From Litsea cubeba (taxonomy: Eukaryota; Streptophyta; Magnoliopsida; Laurales; Lauraceae): a stretch of 64,000 bases of DNA. The DNA is taken from positions 74,388,388 to 74,452,387 of the forward strand of contig CM022944.1 of NCBI GenBank assembly GCA_012931725.1, read 5' to 3'. A program made the position numbers and the translations under genes. The stretch's first letter is position 1. Each line of letters opens with the position of its first letter. The notes under the pieces were generated by a model that was not told the DNA's origin, did no database searches, and saw only the letters and a list, made by a program, of their open reading frames with translations. Positions 55,221 through 64,000 of this stretch are shown piece after piece.

Positions 55221-58200
55221 TCAGGATCAAGAGGCTATCGTTTTTCATTTGCTGAGGATGTATCAGCAACAGAGTTGCCATCCTCAGTGATTGTGTTGCA
55301 CGGAGCATTTTCCGGGAACAAGTCCTGAACAGCATCCAGGAACCTTTATTCTTCGTTGACCAATTCATCGTCCCAAGCATCAATAGCTGGGAATTCTTCA
55401 GTTAGGAAGGGTGTGAACTTTGAAGTCACAGTCTCAGGAGAAGAAACCTGAGAGGGTGTCGTCTCAGTGAAAGTCACGTGAGATGAGGTGGCTCCAGAAG
55501 ATACATTGCTAGGAGTCGTCAGAGTGTAAGTGATCTCATCAGATGATGCTTCGGAAGAGTTATCCCAAATTATCACATTACAAGAAGCTCTGACAGGAGA
55601 CGTTGTCTGATCGGAGTCAGACTCATCCTCGGATGTAAGAGGATCGTCTATCCAGCAATTTTCTCCATTTTCAGGAGTTAAGGGAGGATGTACCTGATGG
55701 TCTTCAGGGACTTCCGGCTCTGGATTGTGAGGAGGCTTGTTGACGCGGTTTGCTCTTGTTCTAGAGCGAGACACTGCAAGATCCTTGCATATTCTTCAAG
55801 ATTAGGCATAGGAGCCAAATCTTCTTCTTCATCAACTCTTTGTGGCTCAACATTGTTGATTTCCACTGGAGCAATGAGGGGTGCTGGTTCAACACATTTT
55901 CTTGTACAGCCTCTTGGTCTTCTTCATCATCAGACCTGGATCCTTGTGGCTGTAGGGGGTTATACCAGATTACTAGCATAAGACGAGTCTCAGGAACCCA
56001 TTCTTCATCGGAGAGATATTCCCCTGTTTCAAGGGACTCCTCCCACTCGTTGGTGTAGTTGGATTCGAATCCATCATCGGTGTCGCTGGACTCGTATCCA
56101 TCAATGGAGAATCCAACTACCGAATTGCAAGAGTATGATGCCCCTTGCGTGGCTTCTTGGAATTGAGGTGGCATGAAATCACTGAGAGTGAATTTTCTTA
56201 CCCCCTTTGAAGTCTCTAGAAGGGACATTTTTGTTGCCTCCAATGAAGCGGTAGAGGAAGCCTCTGCCTTTTCTTGGACTTCTTGTTTTGGCTGGGTCTT
56301 CTCTTGCCGTTTGAGCTTGAGGAGATGTTTCTTAGCCTGCCTTCGCTGTTGAGCTGTAGGCTTTATTTTCACGACCTCCCAGTTTTTATCTTCCAGGAGA
56401 TCGGGATGTACCCATATGGTTGTCCGTCTGGTGTCGGGTAAGGAACCAGTTCCTCGGACGCTCGAATTGAGTTTATCACCTTGAAGGAAGTAGTGATCTT
56501 CTTCTTCAGTGATTTGATGTTTGTCCACATGACACCATGTTGACGGAGGCAGACGCATAGTTTTTGTCAAAGGTGATGACTCCGTTTTTCCACATCTCAT
56601 TTATTTTCTCCCTCACAATGAAGCATTCATTGAGAGGATGTGAGATCAGCTGATGGTATGGACAGTACCGAGGATCATTGGTTTTGCCAACATCACTTGG
56701 TCTTTTGGGTTCAGGCAAAGTGAGCTTGCCGTTTCCTATAAGAGCGCGAAGATTTCATCAACATCTTCATCGAACGGGTATTTCTTCTCTACTCGCTCTT
56801 TGAAGGCATCAGAGAGTTCAGGTCTCTTACCAGCAGCTTTGTTTTCAGCTTTTTTGTGTTGGCTGAGGAGCTGACTTGGTCTGCACATTGAGGACCTCTT
56901 TTTTTTTGGTTTAGAGGTTGCAATGGCGGTTGGCTCTTTTCTTGATGATTTCTGACTGTTGAGGTCTTTAATCACCGTTTCAGCTTCCATGGAAGCTTCT
57001 AGGAGTTCTCCCAGGTTCTTTGATTTGTTGCCGATGATCATGGAACGGATTCTGGCTCTCATGTTGTTTCGGCAGATGTCGACTAGCGACGCTTGTGGCG
57101 GTACATCAGAGCATTTGTACGCCATTGCTTTCCACTTGTGAATGAAGTCATATGTTGACTCATTCTCCCCCTGTTTTAGGCTGCACAGCTGAGCCATAGT
57201 AGTGGGATGATCCTCACCTTTGAAGTGAGTCAGGAAGCGTGTCTCTAGCATGGCCCAATTTTGGATGGAGTCCTCTGATAGAGTGGAGTACCAATCGAAG
57301 GCTGTACCTTTTAGGGTACTTGCAAAGAGGCGGATCTTGAGTGCATCTTGATCCGCGATAGCTCCCGTCAAGATCTTGAAGTGGATGACGTGCTGTCTGG
57401 CTAATCCTTTCCCCGTATATGTTTGGAGAGTAGGATGCTTGAATTTTGTAGGGAACGGGACCGAGTCCATCCATAAGGGATATGGTGGCTTGATCCCATG
57501 CTCCTTGAGTATATCCTCTTCTTTTGCTTTGGCGAGGATACCGTCTACGTCCTTTTTGGTAAGGGCGCGTGACTCATTTTCTTCCCCATTTACCTCATCG
57601 TCTTGATGATTCGGAGGAGGTTCATTGTTCGCCTGATTTTGGAAGGCGAGGAGAAGGTTTTCCATCAGTGTTTCAATCCTCTGTTGGCCTTGAGGTGGAT
57701 TGCAGGGTGGTGGCTCAGAATTTGTAGCCAAGACGTTCATCCTTCGGGATTCAAACAAAGAAACTGTCCTGGTGACTGAGCTGGGGCTCATTCTTTTTGA
57801 AGAAGAGCTTGAGGAAGGATCACTCGCGTCCTTTGCTTGAAGGAGCAGGGGATTCTTCTGAATGTCTTCTTATCCTGGAGACGCTGCGGGTCACCGGACG
57901 TCGGCCATGAATTTTTGTTGCCGACTTTGGCGTCTTCTGGATTTTCCAACCATATGGACAGCAGCAACTTGATTGGGTCTTTCTTTTTCGACCCATTTGT
58001 GAGAGACTTGAAGTGTAGGAGGCTGGGTCCTTTGCTTCTCTAGTCTCTTTTGTCGATACGACGTGCGGTGGCGTATACAACGAGCAATTTGAGCTTCGGT
58101 TAGCTCTGGCTGGGCTTTGACGATGAAGGATGTGCTCCCTCGGGTGTAGCAGCCGAGCCTGTCTTCTTTGTAGCTAGGCAAGGACAAGATGCGAACCCGG

Positions 58201-58830
58201 TCCTTCGCCTGTTGCAGCGAAGCTTTGAATTTTTCGAATTCGCCCCTGTAGATATGAAGGGTCGAACCGAAGGATTGTAGGCCTTAGCAGGTGCTTGCGA
58301 GGCCTTGTGATGCATGGTTGATTTTGGGCTTGTAAGAACAAGCCGGCTCATGCTGGATTGACTTGGAAGTCAGGTTGGAGATGGGTCTCTCCTCTTTCAT
58401 GAAGGCAAGAGGGTAGAACTGGTTCTCCTTGAGTGGGGCCAGGATGCTGGCTTGGTGGATGTTTGGGACCTTCTTTGTTTTGGTGAAGGTCTTGGGGACC
58501 AAGTCTTGGGATAGACCTGGTCGTTTGCGGTGTAAGGCTTCGTGGGGTGCCACGGGCTTCGGGCCTTCTTAGTGCTCGCCTTTGGTGTCACGGTAGTGAC
58601 ACGTTGAGAGGCGATTTCTCTTCTTGGAGGGAGCAGTTGTTCTCAGGAAGTGGGAATGGTCCCAGCGTCCCAAGACGATAGTCCGGGGAGTAGGTCGACC
58701 CGGAGTTAGAGAGTTGCCGAGAGTTGACCTTCGGCAGCTGATGGGGCGCTTGTAGGTGCGCGTGGTTTGCTTCTGTTGAAGCATGAGTTGGTGCTTGTTC
58801 TCTCGAAGTAATGGTTAGTGAAGCTGCCAT
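55221..58830 (-). pseudogene. Unit C: gag
   Basis: Capsid core is open over 351 codons (56736-57791): TYTGKGLARQHVIHFKILT, LKGTAFDWYSTLSEDSIQN, KQGENESTYDFIHKWKAMAY, LVDICRNNMRARIRSMIIG. A one-base loss near 56746 shifts into the CHHC finger frame (CPYHQLISHPLNEC, about 56640). Acidic tail 55346-55774 and 55761-56600. The N-terminal extension from ATG 58830 (MAASLTI) is broken by many single-base losses, most of them in 58240-58830, which may be consensus errors. Closely similar to B and sharing its 36-base deletion, so B and C gag are nearer to each other than to A. Confidence 0.85.
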
Positions 58831-60444
58831 TGTTAGTTTTCAAAATTTCTGAAACAAGACACATCCATTAGTAATCACAAGAATATAATATCATAAATGG
58901 GAAGTTCTATGGTTTGTCTTTTCAAATCTCAGAGGTAGATGACCCAACAATATGAGGAAGGCAGAAAGCCATAGAGGGTACAATTGTTCTGATCGCAGGT
59001 TGGTAAGCCCGAATGGAGCTCCCAGTGACTGCTAGAAGCATTGTGAACTTAAATTCGACTTATCGAGAAGCAGACTTGCTCGAGGTAAGAAGAATATAAG
59101 TTTGGAGTTACAAATGTGCCGGTCGCAATACAGTAGACCCTGAAAGGGCGTACTAGTACCGCTAGACACAAATGTTTTGAGACCGCATCTATGAGATGAG
59201 ATTCTCTGTTTTGAAAGGTCAAGATTGGATTCATCAAAGAGAGCAGATGGTATTTCGATCCAATAAAGTCTCAGCGATTTCCGCGAGCGCCAGTCTCAGA
59301 AGAAATAACCATATTTCTCGGATCTGAATCAAAAATGACGAGTTTTTTTTGAAAGGCCAAATCGGGTTCATCAAAGAGAGCAAAAGGCATCCAATCTGAA
59401 CACGGGCTCAGCGATTTCCGCGAGCGCCAGTCTCAGAAAGAGAAGACCAAATTTCTCCAATCTAAACCCAAAATGACGGAAGTTTTTTTTTTTTTTTGAA
59501 GATTTTTTTTTTTAAAAAAAAAACTTTTTTTTTTTATTTTTTTTTTATTTTATTAATTAATTTTTTTTAAGATTTTTTTTTTTGAAAATTTTTATTTTTA
59601 TTTTTTATTTTAAAATTTTTATATTTTTTTTTATTATTTTTTTTTTATTTAAAAGACGAGAGAGTACACATAGGCCTCCTAACCCGGTCTTATGAAATCT
59701 TGATTGATAGAATTGCCCCCAGGTAAGGGTAGGATTACTTATGAACCCGTTTGGAGGACCCTTGCCTAGAACAGTCAAGCTGTCTCCACACTCTGGACAA
59801 GGCTTTTCTTTGAATCAACCATGATCAAATAACACAGTTGGCTTTAACCTTAGTGGTCTATGTCTTTTTTTTTTTATATATTTTTTTTTTTTATTTTTAA
59901 TGAATCTCATCGAAGAGAAACCATGGCCCAAAACCTTAGTCGAACAGGCTCAACAATTTCTGCGAAGCGCGATGAACGATAGGAACAGATCAAGGTTTCT
60001 CAATTTTGAATCCAAATTGAGAAAATAAATTTTTTTTTATTTTTTTTTTTATATATATATATATTTTTTTTTTTGATTTTTGATGAACTCATCGAAGAGA
60101 AACCATGGCCCAAAACCTTAGTCGAACAGGCTCAACATTTCTGCAAGCGCGATGAACGATAGGAACGGATCAAGGTTTCTCAATTTTGAATTCAAATTGA
60201 GAAAATAAATATTTTTTTTTTTTTTTTTAAAAATTTTTTTTTTTTTTTGAAAAGAGAAAGAATGGAAATAAATTCAAAGAATTAGAAATTTCCAAACAAA
60301 AAATCTCATCTCATTTTTTTTTGCAGAATTCAACATAGGCCACCAATTATAAAGTAGCCAAGGAATCAAGAAAAGAAATATAAGCATAGAGCAAAATATA
60401 TGATATGCAAATATTTCATTTCTAGCATCGTGTTCTCAAACAAA
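58831..60444 (-). other. Unit C: 5' leader
   Basis: Same blocks as in A and B; ~145-base repeats begin near 59215, 59360, 59895 and 60080, with A/T-rich stretches at 59480-59650 and 59865-60060. No coding signal. Confidence 0.75.
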
Positions 60445-60466
60445 CGAGTCCCACCGGGTGATGCCA
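60445..60466 (-). other. Primer-binding site candidate of unit C
   Basis: Minus strand TGGCATCACCCGGTGGGAC then TCG, three bases from the LTR end. Two bases differ from the site in A and B (CATC for CTCC). Confidence 0.55.
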
Positions 60467-60469
60467 GCT

Positions 60470-62840
60470 TGATGGACCGCGCTCCTGCTCGGGTTCCTAC
60501 CGAGGTCGGCGGACGTGGGAGTCCGTCGGGTTCCGACCCTTTCGTAACCGGGGGGCAGGGGCGTGCATCAACATTTCTTTTTTTGTGGGTGTGCCAGATT
60601 TTCTATTTTACTTGGAATTACAAGTGGTGATCCGGAGATCAACCTTCGCAAGTAAAAAGGAAATCAACTTCTTTCAAGTTTTCCATTGCACATATATTTA
60701 AGAAAAGAGACATTTTTCTTAGTTTGCCGTGAAAGGCGATTTTTTTGGCATTTATAGCCGATTTTGGCGTTTATAGCCGATTTTTGGCGTTTATAGCCGA
60801 TTTTTGGCGTTTATAGCCGATTTTGGCGTTTATAGCCGATTTACAATCCTTATCAATAATGAAAGACAAGAATTGTGATTTTTGTCTCTTTTAAAAAAAT
60901 ACAAACTACAATGAAAAGCAAGAAAAGGAGGATCTAACTTCTCAGGAGATTGTGGGGGACTCGTTTAGATTGACGGTCGCAAGCCATATGTGGGCTTCGC
61001 CATCATCCATGCAGATGAGAACAGAGGATGCTATTTGATTCACTTGGCTTGGCTATAACCTCGGGTTTTTAGAAGACAAAGACCAAAGGAAGGTCCTATG
61101 TCCAATAAAAAACCGAGTAGACGGGCTGAAAAGCCACATCTAAGCCATTGGAGGCAGGAGGAGAAGGCAAGGACCTTGGGGGGGGGTACCCCCCAAGGGA
61201 CTTTTGTCACCTTGTTGCGGTGGCCGGTGTAGAACTTCCGCAGAGTTTTCTCTCTTTTTCTTTTCTCTGGATTTCTGACTGCTGTCTGATGTTTGTTGTG
61301 TGTTTTTTTCTGATCTTTCTGATTGTCCTTTCTTCTTGGAGAGCCCTCCTATTTATAGGCTTTTAGGTAGCCTTTTAGGTGGGTTTATGGGCTTTTAATG
61401 TCATTAAGCCACATAATGGGAGGAGTTACAAAATTGAATTGTTTATTTTGTAACTCCTTTTTCTTGGCTTCTGATTGGCCGGAGGAGATTGAGGGCATTT
61501 AATCGCCTTTAATCGCCATGATGGGAGGAGTTTCATGGGTTAAATGCCATGAATCTCTTGACTTGTAACTCCCAAATGCTTGCTTCTGATTGGGCCGTCC
61601 AAAGAAATGGATTAATGACTGTAATAAAGCTAGTCAATTAATCGCATTAAGTGGTCGCCGAGCAGCTGAAGAGTCGCGAGCCGTGCCACGTCTTTTGGAA
61701 TTCTTCTGTCGATGATCATCGATGGATCTTCATGTAGATCGACATCAGATGACCATGTAATTTCAGGTGTTTGTTGCCAACAGCAGGTCGGTGCCATCTG
61801 TCCTGTCGATTTCTCGATCGGTCGGGTGGAAAGCACACTTTTTTCGGTTGACCGGGTGGCGATCAATACTGTCTTCGATACTCTTGATGATTTACCCGTG
61901 TTTTGGACGGATGTCAGAGGACTTGGTGTCTCAAAAGCATGAATTTTGGAAAGTACCAGAGGCTGGGCATCTCGAATCGCGAAAAAATGGCGAAAACCGG
62001 GGTTTCCGGGGCTTTCCCGGCGACCCCGGGGTCCATGGTCGCCGGCGACCCTGGCCCAGGGTCGCAGGGGCCTGCGACCCTGGCCCAGGGTCGCAGGGGT
62101 CTGCGACCCTGGGGGGGTTTTCCCCCTTTTTGGTCCCGTTTTGCGTCCGTTTTTGCTCTTTTTTGATTCTTTTTTCTTCTGTACTTTTCTTTGACATTTT
62201 GATCATTTATTGGCCTGATTTCTTTGTAGGAAACCTGATGAGAATCCTTGCATTTTATTTTGCAAAGTTTCCAATTTCCTGAGAAAGCCGAAGACTTTGT
62301 CGCGCAGAGTTGCCGATTTCCCGTCAGAAGCTGAAACTGGGTCAAACGATGTCGGAATGACCTGAAATTTGGTGTGAAGCCTGCTGAGCAATAAATAAGA
62401 CCAACCATAGGCTTTTGTTTGAGTTTTGAAGCCGTTTGGGGTCCTATCACCTGTAGACTTGCTTTTTGTCGCGATGAAGATGTCGCGGTTTGATGTGCGG
62501 TCAACCGATGTCCGATTGACTTAAAATTTGACAGGGAACCTATTGGAGTCATTTTAAGATGATCCATAGGTTCTGTCTTGGAAACCATGGTTCCGGAGAG
62601 CTTTACCGCCGAGAGGCTTGATTTGGCTGTCGGAGAAGCGAAGTTAGGCCAAATGATCTTGAAATGGCTTGAAACTTCTTGTGTACTCCTCTTTTGGCTG
62701 TCGGGAAGAATCTTGCAGTTTTTGTTTGATTCTGACAAGATTTTATTTTTGGAAGCAGCNATTGCCTATTTATGGCAGGTTGCGACTTCATGTAGCTCTT
62801 TGGATCTTGAAAAGGCAAAGTGACATTTTTGGTGTCAACA
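60470..62840 (-). repeat. 5' LTR of unit C (type 2)
   Basis: 2,371 bases; TGTTGACACC at 62840, GGTCCATCA at 60470. Five GGCRTTTATAGCC copies (60748-60839), TATA at 61348-61359, GC-rich inverted repeats at 62041-62118, three U3 repeats. Contains the only undetermined base in the window (N at 62760). The right flank, TTAGAAACCC, is Copia gag sequence, so 62840 is a true element end. Confidence 0.85.
62041..62118. repeat. GC-rich inverted repeats CTGGCCCAGGGTCGCAGGGG in the unit C 5' LTR
   Basis: Two tandem units of about 33 bases, each with GGGTCGCAGG and CCTGCGACCC arms. The 3' LTR of C has about one unit (48504-48550) and the type 1 LTR only a decayed one (19420-19445). Confidence 0.85.
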
Positions 62841-64000
62841 TTAGAAACCCACATATACCTTTGTGTGTGAGAAGTTCCTCTATGACCTAGAGACTCATAT
62901 TGAAGAAAAGATCTCTTTGGGTTCCTTTTTGTAGATAAAACATTTTTAGAATGATTATAGAAGATCTCTTTGGGTTCCTTTTTCCAGTCATATTTGATAT
63001 ATCTTTTTCTTTCATAAGAATTATATATAACTTTAGGAATGTTTTGATTAATAGAGGGAGCCTTTCTTTTTATAAATTTAGTAAAGACATCGGGGTTTTG
63101 TTTTGATTCATTGTTGTATCCCAGCCCAGTTTTGTCTCTTTGATATTTACCCATTCTAAATAGTTTTTCAAAATTTTCTTCTCCATGAGTAAAAGAATAC
63201 TCATATTTTTCTTTATACCATATTAGATGGGTGACTTCCTTTTTTAAATTAGTGATTACTTCTTTTAGAGTATCAGTTTCTTTCTTATGATTTCTTATGT
63301 ATTCGCTGGCAATTTGAAATTTAGAGTTGGTTTCGTTAAGATCATTGGATAATATATTAATTTCACCTGTTAAGGTTTTAACATTGTCTTTTAAAACTTT
63401 ATTCTCCGCTTCTTGTTTTCTTATGATATTAATTAACTTGCAGCTCTCATCATAGAGTCTATTATATGATTCTTGAAGATTTTCAACATTGTCTTCATTA
63501 TCTGAGCCATCATATTCAGATTCTAGTTCTTCTTCAAATTCTTCAATATCTGAATTTTTATATTCATCCTCAGATTTCTCAAAATGAGATTTTTTTCAGA
63601 TGTCTCAACTGATGGATCACATAAACTTTGAGCCATTAAAATAGTGTAATTTTCTATTTCATCTCGATGTGATTCATCTGATTCTGACTCTGATTCAGAT
63701 GAGTCATCCCATGTTGCCATTAGTGTCTTTTTCTTCCTTTTCATTGGACACTCAGAAGATATATGTCCAAGTTTTTGACAGTTATAACATTTGACTTTTC
63801 TTTCTTGACTCTTAGATGAAGAAATGCATTTGTTTTTATTTTTATTAAAGAATTTAAATTTTGAATTCTTTTTCTTAAAATTCTTATAAATTTATTAGTG
63901 AGAAGAGCAATATCTTCATTATCACTTTCTTCATCATTATCTGATTCTCCTTTAGATTGAGAGGTTTTTAAAGCAATTGATTTCTTATCTTTGAATTTAT
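62841..64000 (-). pseudogene. SIRE-type Copia gag fragment flanking unit C
   Basis: Minus strand, read from the right edge: end of the UBN2-type gag (SIALKTSQSKGESD, DIALLTNKF), a frame break near 63880, a CCHC knuckle C-X2-C-X4-H-X4-C (KCYNCQKLGHISSECP, about 63750-63800), MATWDDSSESESESDES, a frame break near 63600, a coiled coil, and GKYQRDKTGLGYNNESK (63154 downwards) to the junction at 62841. This is the older site into which unit C, or an ancestor of it, was placed. The coil and GLG motif match the gag remnant of the nested element at 25881-27347, so they are related families. The rest of the element is outside the window. Confidence 0.85.

Larger units (their letters stand above)
8910..62840 (-). 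mobile_element. Three adjoining Tat-lineage Ty3/Gypsy units (A, B, C), all minus strand
   Basis: Three head-to-tail copies of one family, all read on the minus strand: C 46972-62840, B 17911-46971, A 8910-17910. A and B share the LTR 17911-20470. Lineage: pol order protease-RT-RNase H-second RNase H-integrase, no chromodomain, a CHHC gag finger and a very large unit (B is about 21 kb without the nested Copia element) all fit the Tat/Ogre group. An antisense ORF between integrase and the 3' LTR is also known in that group. The units differ by point changes, indels and repeat numbers, so they are not one sequence assembled three times. Confidence 0.88.

Noticed and set aside
1..64000. tRNA, rRNA or host single-copy genes
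   Set aside because: No cloverleaf or rRNA sequence was recognised; tRNA-like words were only primer-binding sites. Every long frame belongs to a retroelement or to the element-borne PMD gene.

Overview
This is a gene-poor, repeat-dense stretch of a flowering-plant nuclear genome. It is almost entirely nested LTR retrotransposons. The plant assignment rests on Copia and Ty3/Gypsy polyproteins of plant type, initiator-tRNA-Met primer sites (TGGTATCAGAGCC), a Tat-lineage Gypsy pol with a second RNase H, and plant mobile domain (PMD) and plant-transposon-protein-like ORFs. No single-copy host gene, tRNA or rRNA was recognised. The species cannot be told from the sequence.

Layout, left to right. 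(1) 1-1121 is the right-hand LTR of a minus-strand SIRE-like Copia element that continues beyond the left edge. It sits inside (2) the 5' LTR of a plus-strand Copia element, 1122-8909, with gag, protease, integrase, RT and RNase H broken by several frameshifts and one stop, and a 2-kb 3' LTR. (3) That Copia element lies in the RNase H region of the first of three minus-strand Tat-lineage Gypsy units that fill 8910-62840. Unit A (8910-17910) keeps RNase H remnant, RT, a G-patch-like linker, protease, gag, 5' leader and PBS. Unit B (17911-46971) is nearly complete: truncated 5' LTR, gag, protease, RT, RNase H, second RNase H, integrase, an antisense PMD gene, PPT and 3' LTR (shared with A as its 5' LTR). 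Unit C (46972-62840) has two LTRs of its own, gag and the PMD gene, but has lost integrase, RT, both RNases H and most of protease by one deletion. (4) Inside B's PMD gene sits a young SIRE-like non-autonomous Copia element (23921-31985) with near-identical LTRs and a perfect 5-bp target duplication GTACG. It has no pol; it carries a coiled-coil/zinc-knuckle gag remnant and a second ORF resembling plant-transposon-protein domains. (5) 62841-64000 is a minus-strand SIRE-type gag fragment flanking unit C.

The most notable item is the PMD gene carried antisense to the Tat elements, between integrase and the 3' LTR. It has its own TATA box, a 10-nt coding first exon, a GT-AG intron of 650-760 nt and three further short GT-AG introns whose removal keeps the frame. 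Both copies are now damaged, but the layout is the same in both. Other points are LTR pairing that shows how B and C abut, a deletion derivative retaining only gag plus PMD, several tandem-repeat families inside LTRs and leaders, a W-box-like palindrome cluster upstream of the SIRE-like LTR TATA box, and a patch (about 58.24-59.48 kb) of dense single-base losses that looks like poor consensus rather than biology.

All protein calls are from reading motifs by eye; no database search was run. LTR boundaries of the Tat units are inferred from terminal TG/CA, an adjacent PBS-like and PPT-like sequence, and the duplication edge at 45632/46972.
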